DNA of 64,000 bases from positions 3,224,001-3,288,000 of the forward strand of contig NZ_CP196822.1 in assembly GCF_051912485.1 (NCBI RefSeq), read 5' to 3'. A program made the translations under genes and the position numbers. Positions within the stretch are counted from its first letter, which is position 1; each line of letters begins with the position of its first letter. This document shows, one piece after another, positions 33,255 through 41,123 of this stretch. Below the pieces are notes generated by a model. The model had not been told where the DNA came from and did no database searches. It saw only the letters and a program-made list of their open reading frames with translations. The DNA comes from Nitrobacter sp051912485 (GTDB taxonomy: Bacteria; Pseudomonadota; Alphaproteobacteria; Rhizobiales; Xanthobacteraceae).

Positions 33255-33857
33255 CTAGAACAGCGTGCGCTGCCGCATCGCAGCCGACAGCGTCCCTTCA
33301 TCAAGATAATCGAGCTCGCCCCCGACCGGAACGCCATGAGCGAGCCGCGTCACCTTCACGTTGGCATCGCCAAGCAGATCGGTGATGTAGTGCGCCGTGG
33401 TCTCGCCGTCGACGGTCGCATTCAGCGCCAGGATGATTTCCGTCACACGCGAATCGTGCGCCCGCGATACCAGCGCATCGATGGTCAGGTCCTGCGGGCC
33501 GACGCCGTCGAGCGGCGACAGCGTGGCGCCGAGCACGTGATAGAATCCATTGGTGGCACTGGCGCGCTCCAGCGCCCAGAGGTCGGCCACGTCCGCAACC
33601 ACGACGATGATGGAGGGATCACGCCGCGTGTCCGTGCACACCGTGCATGGATTGCGCGTGTCGATGTTGCCGCAGGTTTCGCAGACCTGAATCCTGTCGA
33701 TCGCAACCTGAAGCGCGCCTGCCAGCGGCGTCATCAGCGCCTCGCGCTTCTTGATCAGATGCAGCGCAGCCCGCCGCGCCGAGCGCGGGCCAAGTCCCGG
33801 TAGTCGCGCAAGCAACTGGATCAGACGTTCGATCTCGGGACCGGCAACGGAGGCCAT
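33255..33857 (-). CDS. recR: Recombination mediator protein RecR
   Basis: A 200-residue RecFOR-pathway protein that with RecO loads RecA at gaps. Helix-hairpin-helix LARLPGLGPRSARRAALHLI, four-cysteine zinc finger CETCGNIDTRNPCTVC, and the Toprim domain (IIVVVADVADLWALERA; YHVLGATLSPLDGVGPQDL) occur in canonical order. It forms with ybaB and dnaX the common dnaX-ybaB-recR cluster, transcribed in that order on the minus strand. Confidence 0.96.
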   Translation of the reverse strand: MASVAGPEIERLIQLLARLPGLGPRSARRAALHLIKKREALMTPLAGALQVAIDRIQVCETCGNIDTRNPCTVCTDTRRDPSIIVVVADVADLWALERASATNGFYHVLGATLSPLDGVGPQDLTIDALVSRAHDSRVTEIILALNATVDGETTAHYITDLLGDANVKVTRLAHGVPVGGELDYLDEGTLSAAMRQRTLF

Positions 33858-33938
33858 CGGTCTTACATCCTGCGCGTGTTGTCGATCGCCCTTCGCCTGG
33901 CGAAGAAATCCGGCGAATTTGCCGCATCTGATGAGGAA

Positions 33939-34259
33939 TTAGCCGAGACCCAGGCCCGGCGGCAGACCAAGCCCTCCGGTCAACGACTGCATTTTCTCCT
34001 GCATCGCGATCTCCGCCTTGCGGCGCGCGTCGGCAAGTGCACTCACCACAAGATCCTCGAGGATTTCGCGTTCGTCCGGCTTGATCAGCGACGGGTCGAT
34101 CGAGATCGCCTTGACTTCCATCTTCGCGGTCATCCGCACTTTGACGAGACCGCCGCCGGAAGCGCCTTCCACCTCGACATGCTCGAGCTCGTCCTGCATC
34201 GCCTTCATCTTGGATTGCAATTGAGCCGCCTGCTTCATCATGCCAAGAAAGTCAGCCAT
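33939..34259 (-). CDS. ybaB: YbaB/EbfC family nucleoid-associated protein
   Basis: A 106-residue DNA-binding protein (MADFLGMMKQAAQLQSKMKA start) that forms tweezers-like dimers binding DNA without strong sequence preference. The conserved EVEGASGGGLVKVRMTAKMEV segment and the flexible glycine-rich C terminus are present. The start at 34259 follows a GAGGAACG ribosome site; longer readings run into the repeat. The family-A palindromic element (34276-34392) separates it from dnaX, so the ancestral dnaX-ybaB coupling has been altered. Confidence 0.93.
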   Translation of the reverse strand: MADFLGMMKQAAQLQSKMKAMQDELEHVEVEGASGGGLVKVRMTAKMEVKAISIDPSLIKPDEREILEDLVVSALADARRKAEIAMQEKMQSLTGGLGLPPGLGLG

Positions 34260-34275
34260 CAAACGTTCCTCTTTG

Positions 34276-34392
34276 CTAGAGCATTTTCCGGCTAGGTGGA
34301 GTCCGGTTAGCCGTAAGAAAATGCTCTCAATCAATAGTTTTCGCGTATTCTAATCGCAAAATCGGTATCCACTTTTGCGGAATACGCGCTAG
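34276..34392. repeat. CTAG-bounded palindromic element, family A copy 2
   Basis: A 117-bp element, closely similar to the one at 3595-3710, with CTAG at both edges. Two hairpins: AGAGCATTTTC...GAAAATGCTCT and CGCGTATTC...GAATACGCG. The right CTAG supplies the TAG stop of dnaX. Confidence 0.85.
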
Positions 34393-36224
34393 TCGTCGCC
34401 GTCGGCCAGATCGTCAGGAACGGCATCGGAATCCGGCGACGACAAAGCGAGCTTTCGCACCTCGACCACCTTGGCGCCGGGAAAACGTGCCAGCACGTCC
34501 TTCACGCGCGGATCGGCCTCGGCGGCGCGCTCCCGCTCGTTCTTTTGCAGCAGCGCCTGCGAACGTAGCGTCGGCTGACCCGCCTCGTTGGAGACGATCA
34601 CAGTCCAGCGCCGGCCCGTCCACTGCTCCAGCTTGCGCGCAAGTTCGTTGACAAGGGTGCGCGCCGCGCTGCGTTCGAGCGCGACCTCGAGCCGGCCGTC
34701 CTCCATGCGGACAAGACGCATGTCGGCCTCGAGCGCAGCCTTGATGATCAGGTCGCGATTTTCGCCGGCGAGCGCCACGAGCTCGGTAAAACTCTCAAGC
34801 CGCACTGCCGGCACCGCACCCGTTGGATCAACCATCGGCGCGATCGCCTGCGGGCGGGACACCGGCTCCGCTGCAGCGCGCGGCGCCGACAGGGCACGCG
34901 CGGCTGACGATTGGGCCGACGACGCCGATCCGGGAGACGACCTTTGCTGCGCGGCGTTGTTCACAGCGACGGATGATCCGCCGCCGTTCTGATCCAGCAT
35001 CCGGATCGCTTCATCCGGCGTCGGAAGGTCCGCAACATAGGCGATACGCACCAGCACCATCTCGGCCGCAGCCGCCGGCCGGGTCGCACCTTGCACTTCG
35101 GTGATGCCCTTCAGCAGCATCTGCCACATCCGCGACAGCACGCGCATCGACAGCTTCGCGGCAAAATCGCGAGCACGCAGACGCTCCGTTTCACCGAATG
35201 CGACATTGTCTGCAATCGCGGGGACGATCTTGATGCGGGTCACGAAGTTGACGAATTCGGCAAGATCGCTCAGCACCACGACCGGATCGGCGCCGGTATC
35301 GTATTGGTCGCGAAACTCGCGAAACGCGCTCGCGATATCGCCCCGCGCCAGCGACTCGAACAGATCGATGACCCGCGTGCGGTCGGCAAGGCCCAGCATC
35401 TGTCGCACGGCATCGGCCCGAACCACGCCGGCGGCGTGGGCGATGGCCTGGTCGAACAGCGACAGCGAATCGCGGACCGAGCCTTCGGCCGCCCGCGCCA
35501 CGATGCCGAGCGCTTCCGGCTCGACCTCGACGCCTTCCTTTTTTGCGATATTGCCGAGGTGAGTCACCAGAACATCCGCATCGACACGCCGGAGATCGAA
35601 GCGCTGGCAGCGCGACAGCACCGTCACCGGAACTTTCCGGATCTCGGTGGTGGCGAACACGAATTTTGCGTGCTCCGGCGGTTCCTCCAGCGTCTTCAGG
35701 AACGCGTTGAAGGCCGCGGTCGACAGCATGTGAACTTCGTCGATAATGTAGACCTTGTAGCGCGCGCTTGAAGGCGCATAGCGCACGCTGTCATTGATCT
35801 GCCTGACGTCGTCGACGCCAGTATGAGACGCGGCGTCCATTTCCAGCACGTCGATGTGACGGCTTTCCATGATCGCCTGACAATGCACGCCGAGCTTCGG
35901 CATCCGGATGCTCGGTCCCTTCACCGAGCCATCAGGCAATTCGTAATTCAGCGCGCGGGCAAGAATGCGCGCGGTGGTGGTTTTCCCCACGCCGCGCACG
36001 CCGGTCAGGATCCATGCCTGCGGGATCCGTCCAGTCTCAAAAGCATTGGACACGGTGCGCACCAGCGCCTCCTGCCCAATGAGATCGTCAAAGCTCGCGG
36101 GACGGTATTTCCGCGCCAGCACGCGGTACTCAGCGCCGGGGTCTGATGACCTCGTTCCGAGATCGAAGCCGGTCTGCCCGGCGTCGGCATCGGTGGACGT
36201 TGAGGGAATGCCAGCATCGGTCAT
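34389..36224 (-). CDS. dnaX: DNA polymerase III subunit gamma/tau
   Basis: A 611-residue clamp-loader ATPase. Walker A is GVRGVGKTTTARILARAL, Walker B/DEAD-like YIIDEVHMLS, sensor region LEEPPEHAKFVFATTEIRKVPVTVLSRCQRF; domain III and a C-terminal tau-like region (polymerase/helicase contact) follow after an Ala/Ser-rich linker at ~420-460. The zinc module between Walker A and B normally has four cysteines; here only the one in GVHCQAIMESRH is left. Its TAG stop lies on the CTAG edge of a palindromic element. The SRP RNA gene is just upstream on the same strand. Confidence 0.95.
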   Translation of the reverse strand: MTDAGIPSTSTDADAGQTGFDLGTRSSDPGAEYRVLARKYRPASFDDLIGQEALVRTVSNAFETGRIPQAWILTGVRGVGKTTTARILARALNYELPDGSVKGPSIRMPKLGVHCQAIMESRHIDVLEMDAASHTGVDDVRQINDSVRYAPSSARYKVYIIDEVHMLSTAAFNAFLKTLEEPPEHAKFVFATTEIRKVPVTVLSRCQRFDLRRVDADVLVTHLGNIAKKEGVEVEPEALGIVARAAEGSVRDSLSLFDQAIAHAAGVVRADAVRQMLGLADRTRVIDLFESLARGDIASAFREFRDQYDTGADPVVVLSDLAEFVNFVTRIKIVPAIADNVAFGETERLRARDFAAKLSMRVLSRMWQMLLKGITEVQGATRPAAAAEMVLVRIAYVADLPTPDEAIRMLDQNGGGSSVAVNNAAQQRSSPGSASSAQSSAARALSAPRAAAEPVSRPQAIAPMVDPTGAVPAVRLESFTELVALAGENRDLIIKAALEADMRLVRMEDGRLEVALERSAARTLVNELARKLEQWTGRRWTVIVSNEAGQPTLRSQALLQKNERERAAEADPRVKDVLARFPGAKVVEVRKLALSSPDSDAVPDDLADGDD

Positions 36225-36348
36225 TGAGCGATCCGCAATTTTTCTCTCTCGAAGCCGGCTTGCGGAACAACTGGGCGGTCTCTCGGGCCGCGCCCAAATC
36301 CGGCGCTGGCAAGGCTCGTCCGAAACATGGCTCGCCTAAAACAAAGTA

Positions 36349-36440
36349 GGAGACTGACGAGCGACCCGATCCGGACCTCGTTAGGGCTGCTTCCTTCCGG
36401 ACCTGACCCGGTTGGCGAGTGGCTCGTCCACCGCCAATCT
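36349..36440 (-). ncRNA. ffs: Signal recognition particle RNA (4.5S, small bacterial type)
   Basis: Read on the minus strand, the core GTCAGGTCCGGAAGGAAGCA and the following GCCCTAACG are the universally conserved SRP domain IV, with the GGAA tetraloop and asymmetric bulge that bind Ffh. The outer stem is closed by GACGAGC (36428-36422) pairing with GCTCGTC (36362-36356). The total length is about 90 nt, right for the short bacterial form. Position directly upstream of dnaX is common. Exact ends are estimated from the stem. Confidence 0.93.
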
Positions 36441-36552
36441 CCCGATGCCTATTTGGGACCAAAAGGATCGGAAAGCAAGCGGCGACGGCACCTCCCGGGC
36501 ATGCGGTTCCGGACCATTGACCATAGCGGATCGCGGGGCCAGTTTGCAGACG

Positions 36553-36969
36553 ATGCCCGCAACCTGGTCGCTTCATCCGCAGCTCGACGCCGACACGGTC
36601 TGCATCGGCGATCTGCCGCTCAGCCGGCTCCTGCTCAGCAAGGACGCCAACTATCCCTGGCTCATTCTGGTCCCAAGGCGGGCCAATGCGGTCGAGATCA
36701 TCGACCTCGATCGCGACGACCGCGCAGGTCTGATGACTGAGATCGGTCAGGTCTCGGAAACGCTCAAAGGCACCACCGATTGCGACAAGCTCAACGTGGC
36801 CGCACTCGGCAATCAGGTGCCGCAGCTCCATGTCCACGTCATCGCGCGCCGCAAAGGCGACGCCGCATGGCCCCGCCCGGTCTGGGGCGCTGTGCCCGCG
36901 CGCGACTACGATGCGGCAGAGCTTGAGGCATTCGTCGATGCAATCCGGCGCGAGACAGGGCTCGGTTAG
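36553..36969 (+). CDS. HIT family protein
   Basis: A 138-residue histidine-triad protein. The triad is seen in QVPQLHVHVIARRKGD (HxHxH-type), with upstream YPWLILVPRRANAVEIIDL. HIT proteins hydrolyse nucleoside phosphoramidates or dinucleotides; the exact substrate is unknown. The ATG at 36553 is chosen because the longer frame from 36412 would run through the SRP RNA gene. It is divergent from the ffs-dnaX run. Confidence 0.85.
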   Translation: MPATWSLHPQLDADTVCIGDLPLSRLLLSKDANYPWLILVPRRANAVEIIDLDRDDRAGLMTEIGQVSETLKGTTDCDKLNVAALGNQVPQLHVHVIARRKGDAAWPRPVWGAVPARDYDAAELEAFVDAIRRETGLG

Positions 36970-37060
36970 ACCAATCGTCAGGACGCTGGCCAGCGGAACC
37001 GGAGCGAAACCTGCCGATTAACCGCTTGTCTCGACCTTCCGCATCGGCAAGGATTCCCGC

Positions 37061-37987
37061 ATGATGAAAAAGCCCCGCATCCTGTGTATCGGCATGCCGG
37101 TGCGCGACCTGACCTTTCGCGTGCAAGGCTTGCCGGCACGCGGCTTCAAGATCGGTGCCGAGCATTTCGAGGAAATCGCGGGCGGCAACGCGCTCAACGC
37201 GGCCGTCGCCATCTCCCGGCTCGGCGGCAACGCGGCGTTCTGCGGTCCCATGGGCGATGGCGGCGAAACATCCAGCCGCTACATCTTCGACAAGATGGCG
37301 GAACTCGGGATCGGGATGCGGGACATCGTCCACATGCCGGGTCTGGTGACGCCGATCTCCGCTGTCATGATCGATTCCGGCGGCGAGCGCACCATCATCA
37401 CCTTTCGCGATCCCAAATTGTGGAAGGTGCGACTGCCAGACGCAGACAGGCTGCTTGCGGATTGCAATGCCATCCTGGTCGAGAGTCGCTGCGCGGAATT
37501 CTGCACCGATCTCTGCATCGAGGCGCGCAAACGCGGCATTCCAGTGGTGGTCGATATCGACAGCGTCATGCCGATGCGCGGCGGTCTGCTGACCGCATCG
37601 TCGCATCTGATTTTCTCCAGTGAAGCGCTTCAGGCCACGGCCGGTGTCGACGACGATGCGACGGCGCTGCACAAGCTCGCCGGCATTACCTCGTCGTTCC
37701 TCGCCGGAACACGCGGACCGCAGGGCACGCTGTGGCTCGATTCCAATAGCGCGCTTCGGGAGACTCCGGCCTTTCCGGTCGACACCGTGGACACGCTGGG
37801 CGCCGGGGACGTCTTCCATGGCGCGTTCGCTCTCGCCATGACCGAAAAGCAGGACGTCCAGGAATCACTCCGATTCGCCTCCGCCGCGGCCGCAATCAAA
37901 TGCACCCGCTTCGGCGGGGCCTTCGCCTGCCCGCAACGTCCTGAGGTGGAAGCACTTTTGCGACAAAAGGCTTCGACTTCCGCGTAG
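37061..37987 (+). CDS. PfkB family carbohydrate kinase
   Basis: A 308-residue ribokinase-type sugar or nucleoside kinase. PfkB signature 1 region is EIAGGNALNAAVAISRLGGNAAFCGPMGDG and signature 2, with the catalytic Asp, is DTLGAGDVFHGAFALAM. The substrate cannot be told from motifs; rhizobial homologues are annotated as sugar kinases. It is 80 bp before the Lrp-type regulator on the same strand. Confidence 0.9.
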   Translation: MMKKPRILCIGMPVRDLTFRVQGLPARGFKIGAEHFEEIAGGNALNAAVAISRLGGNAAFCGPMGDGGETSSRYIFDKMAELGIGMRDIVHMPGLVTPISAVMIDSGGERTIITFRDPKLWKVRLPDADRLLADCNAILVESRCAEFCTDLCIEARKRGIPVVVDIDSVMPMRGGLLTASSHLIFSSEALQATAGVDDDATALHKLAGITSSFLAGTRGPQGTLWLDSNSALRETPAFPVDTVDTLGAGDVFHGAFALAMTEKQDVQESLRFASAAAAIKCTRFGGAFACPQRPEVEALLRQKASTSA

Positions 37988-38032
37988 TCCGGACTGACAC
38001 CCTTGCATTGGAATATTTTTCTATATATGAGG

Positions 38033-38062
38033 TTGAATAACTTCAATATTGGAACAATGTTC
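38033..38062 (+). promoter_or_regulatory. Candidate operator upstream of the Lrp/AsnC gene
   Basis: Two inverted repeats lie just before the start codon in an AT-rich stretch: TTGAA-TAAC-TTCAA (38033-38046) and GAACA-A-TGTTC (38052-38062). Lrp-type regulators commonly repress their own promoter, so an autoregulatory site is a reasonable guess. Overlap with the ribosome-binding area would make repression direct. Confidence 0.4.
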
Positions 38063-38067
38063 TAATC

Positions 38068-38577
38068 ATGAGCGATCTCGCCCTCCAGACCTCTGAGTCC
38101 AGCCGTCGCCTCGACGCCATCGACCGCAAGATCCTGACCGTGCTTCAGGAGGACGCGTCCCTGTCCGTGGCCGAGATCGGTGACCGTGTCGGGTTGTCCT
38201 CGACTCCCTGCTGGAAACGGATCCAGCGGCTCGAAGCGGACGGCATCATCCTGCGCCGGGTGGCGCTGGTCGATCAGAACAAGATCGGGCTCGGCATTTC
38301 GGTATTCGTATCGGTGGAAAGCGGCGACCATTCGGATGCCTGGCTGACCACATTCGCCAATGCGGTCAGCGCGATGCCTGAGGTGATGGAGCTCTACCGC
38401 ATGGCGGGCGACGTCGATTACATGCTGCGCGTCGTGGTCGCTGACATGCAAAGCTACGACACTTTTTACAAGAAGCTGATCAGCGCCGTGGCGCTGAAGA
38501 ACGTCACCTCGCGATTCGCGATGGAGAAGATCAAGTCGGTGACGGCGCTGCCGGTGCCGGCAGCAAGCGCGGTGTAG
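38068..38577 (+). CDS. Lrp/AsnC family transcriptional regulator
   Basis: A 169-residue regulator with an N-terminal winged HTH (~12-65: LDAIDRKILTVLQEDASLSV followed by AEIGDRVGLSSTPCWKRIQRL) and a C-terminal RAM/ACT-like ligand domain (~80-150, MPEVMELYRMAGDVDYMLRVVV). Such proteins sense amino acids and act on transport or catabolism genes. The target is unknown; neighbours do not point to an obvious regulon. Confidence 0.92.
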   Translation: MSDLALQTSESSRRLDAIDRKILTVLQEDASLSVAEIGDRVGLSSTPCWKRIQRLEADGIILRRVALVDQNKIGLGISVFVSVESGDHSDAWLTTFANAVSAMPEVMELYRMAGDVDYMLRVVVADMQSYDTFYKKLISAVALKNVTSRFAMEKIKSVTALPVPAASAV

Positions 38578-38610
38578 CGAGACGGCCTTCGTCTGAAATG
38601 CTCTGCCCCT

Positions 38611-38688
38611 TCATTGCGAGGAGCGTTGGCGACGAAGCAATCCAGTTCTTCTTTTGCCGCCTGGATTGCTTCACTTCGCTCGCAATGA
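38611..38688. repeat. Palindromic repeat (CATTGCGAG / CTCGCAATG family)
   Basis: A 78-bp imperfect hairpin: TCATTGCGAG pairs with CTCGCAATGA, and GAAGCAATCCAG with CTGGATTGCTTC. It lies between the convergent ends of the Lrp-type gene and the phosphomannomutase gene, and may act as a bidirectional 3' structure. Confidence 0.75.
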
Positions 38689-38697
38689 CGCGGGGCG

Positions 38698-40197
38698 TCA
38701 GATCTTCTGATTGTATTCGCCGACTTCAGGATGGGTGCGCAGCACGCTATCCATCGCCTCGAACATGTCGTGCATCCGCTGCTCGGAGACCGGGCTTTCG
38801 ACCACCACCACGAGTTCGGGCTTGTTCGATGACGCCCGCACCAATCCCCAGCTTCCGTCCTCCGCCGTCACCCGGACGCCGTTGACGGTGACGAGATCGC
38901 GGATCGGCTGACCAGCGACCTTTTCGCCCTTCGCCTGCGCTGCCTCGAAATGCTTCACCACGCTGTCAACGATGCCGTATTTGGCTTCGTCGGCGCAATG
39001 CGGCGACATGGTCGGCGACGACCAGGTCTTGGGCAACGCATCCTTCAGATCGGCCAGCGATTTGCCGGCTGCGCGATCGAGCATCTCGCACACGGCGATC
39101 GCCGAGATCAGGCCGTCGTCGTAACCGCGCCCCATAGGCGCGTTGAAGAAGAAGTGGCCGGATTTCTCGAAACCGGCCAGCGCGCCGAGTTCGTTGGTGC
39201 GGCGCTTCATGTAGGAATGGCCTGTTTTCCAATAGGTCACCTTGGCGCCCTGCTTCTGCAGCACCGGATCCGTGACGAACAGGCCGGTCGACTTCACATC
39301 GACCACGAAGTGCGCATCCTTGTGGATCGCCGACATGTCCCGCGCCAGCATCACGCCGACCTTGTCGGCGAAGATTTCCTCGCCGGTGTTGTCGACCACG
39401 CCGCAACGGTCACCATCGCCGTCGAAGCCGAGGCCGACATCGGCCTTGTATTCGAGCACCGCGTCGCGGATCGCGTGCAGCATCTTCATGTCTTCGGGAT
39501 TCGGATTGTACTTCGGGAAGGTGTAATCGGCCTCGGTATCGAGCGGGATCACCTCGCAGCCGATCGCCTCCATCACGGCAGGCGCGAAGGCGCCGGCGGT
39601 GCCGTTGCCACATGCCACGACTGCCTTGAGTTTGCGCTTCAGCTTCGGCCGCCTGGTCAGGTCGGCAATGTAGCGCGCGGGGAAGTTCTCGTGAAACTGG
39701 TAGGAGCCCCCGACCATGTTGGCAAAGGCGGCCCCGAGCACGATCTCCTTCAGCCGGTTCATCTCGTCGGGTCCGAAGGTCAGCGGCCGGTTGGCGCCCA
39801 TCTTGACGCCGGTCCAGCCGTTGTCGTTATGCGACGCCGTCACCATCGCGACGCAGGGGACGTCGAGATCGAACTGCGCGAAATACGCCATCGGCGTCAT
39901 GCACAGTCCGATATCGTGAACCTTGCAGCCGGATGCCAGCAGGCCCGAGATCAGCGCGTATTTGATCGACGACGAATAGCTGCGGAAATCATGACCGGTG
40001 ACGATTTCCTTCTTCTGGCCGAGTTCGGCAATCAGCGTGCCGAGCCCCATGCCCAGCGCCTGAATGCCCATCAGGTTGATTTCCTTTTCGAACAGCCAGC
40101 GCGCGTCATATTCGCGAAAGCCGGTCGCCTTCACCATCGGCTCGGATTCATAGGCATAGGTGTTCGGCGCCAGAACGGGTTTCGGCTTCGGAAACAT
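38698..40197 (-). CDS. Phosphomannomutase / phosphoglucomutase
   Basis: A 499-residue alpha-D-phosphohexomutase with four domains. The phosphoserine loop is VTASHNDNGWTGVKMG, the metal loop is LGFDGDGDRCGVVD, the sugar loop is GHFFFNAPMGRGYDDG, and the phosphate-binding loop near the C terminus is VRASSNKPELVVVVES. It interconverts hexose 1- and 6-phosphates for polysaccharide or LPS precursors. Start MFPKPKPVLAPN at 40197 is preferred; a longer reading to 40230 is possible. Confidence 0.92.
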   Translation of the reverse strand: MFPKPKPVLAPNTYAYESEPMVKATGFREYDARWLFEKEINLMGIQALGMGLGTLIAELGQKKEIVTGHDFRSYSSSIKYALISGLLASGCKVHDIGLCMTPMAYFAQFDLDVPCVAMVTASHNDNGWTGVKMGANRPLTFGPDEMNRLKEIVLGAAFANMVGGSYQFHENFPARYIADLTRRPKLKRKLKAVVACGNGTAGAFAPAVMEAIGCEVIPLDTEADYTFPKYNPNPEDMKMLHAIRDAVLEYKADVGLGFDGDGDRCGVVDNTGEEIFADKVGVMLARDMSAIHKDAHFVVDVKSTGLFVTDPVLQKQGAKVTYWKTGHSYMKRRTNELGALAGFEKSGHFFFNAPMGRGYDDGLISAIAVCEMLDRAAGKSLADLKDALPKTWSSPTMSPHCADEAKYGIVDSVVKHFEAAQAKGEKVAGQPIRDLVTVNGVRVTAEDGSWGLVRASSNKPELVVVVESPVSEQRMHDMFEAMDSVLRTHPEVGEYNQKI

Positions 40198-40295
40198 ACA
40201 GATCGCCTCGCAGGGAAAGGACATGAACACAGGAGGGCGCAGCCTTGGCGAACGCCGTGGCTGCTGGAAATGCGGGGAGCTAGAACTACTTCCGT

Positions 40296-40381
40296 CTTTG
40301 AGGGAATCAAAGCCGGGCTCAAGCTTTTTGTTTTAACGCGTTTTCTTGACGCGAACCGGTACCCACTTCGCTCGAAAACGC
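40296..40381. repeat. Palindromic element, family B copy 1
   Basis: Two hairpins: CTTTGA-GGGAA-TCAAAG and GCGTTTTC...GAAAACGC, the latter around the core GACGCGAACCGGTACCCACT. It resembles the element at 51811-51898 over the whole unit. A CTAG lies 16 bp left of it at 40280. Confidence 0.75.
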
Positions 40382-40465
40382 TATAGGTCTGTGAACGGCA
40401 ATTGCGGCATAATTCGCAACGGCACAGCGGTGCGCGTCGCCGCAGCTTTAATCAGCGGCGGCGGA

Positions 40466-40993
40466 CTATTGTTCCAGCACCATTCGTCCGTTCGCAAATT
40501 CGAAGCGCTTGAGTTTAGATAAAAACGACAGGCCCAGCAGGTTTTCCGACAGCGCCTCGTCAGGCAGCACCAGGGCGTCGACATCGCGCACGATGAGCCC
40601 GCCGACGTCGACCATGGCGAGCCGGGTGCGCGCCGCCTTGACCTTGCCGTTGGCCGTGGTCACCGTCGCATCGTAGTCGTTCTGCGAGGGCCGTACGCCG
40701 ATCCGTGCCGCCGAGGTTTCGTTGAGCGCGATCACCGATGCGCCGGTATCGACCATAAAGCCGACGCGCTGGCCGTCGATCCGACCGTCGGTCTGGAAAT
40801 GACCGCGGCCGTCGCGCGCGATGCTGACGCTGCGGCTACCGGCCTGGGTGTTATCCTGAATCGTTTCAAATGCTGTCTGCTGGGCGGGTGTCGTCGCCCG
40901 TGCCGCCGCAGTTGCGGTCACCTTGTCAGCCACTTGCGCCATGTAGCTGCCGGCGCCGACAAGAAGCGCGGCAAAAATCATCAGATTACGCAT
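40466..40993 (-). CDS. Retropepsin-like aspartic protease, TIGR02281 type
   Basis: A 175-residue clan AA protease. An N-terminal hydrophobic segment (MIFAALLVGAGSYMAQV) targets it to the membrane or periplasm. The catalytic aspartate is in GFMVDTGASVIALNE, and the second conserved region is LLGLSFLSKLKRFEFANG. Such single-lobe enzymes act as dimers; substrates are unknown. Confidence 0.88.
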   Translation of the reverse strand: MRNLMIFAALLVGAGSYMAQVADKVTATAAARATTPAQQTAFETIQDNTQAGSRSVSIARDGRGHFQTDGRIDGQRVGFMVDTGASVIALNETSAARIGVRPSQNDYDATVTTANGKVKAARTRLAMVDVGGLIVRDVDALVLPDEALSENLLGLSFLSKLKRFEFANGRMVLEQ

Positions 40994-41123
40994 GGCGCAT
41001 ACTCACTGACAGACCCGAACGACAGCTGCGATCTTACGCGCAGTCCACGGCCAGCCATATTCCACGACGGCGGTGAGGTTCTTTATTTGGGAAAAGGATG
41101 AGCGAAGCGTTAACGTACGCGCT

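Noticed and set aside
36412..36552. N-terminal extension of the HIT protein
   Set aside because: It overlaps the SRP RNA gene, and the extra residues do not resemble HIT proteins.
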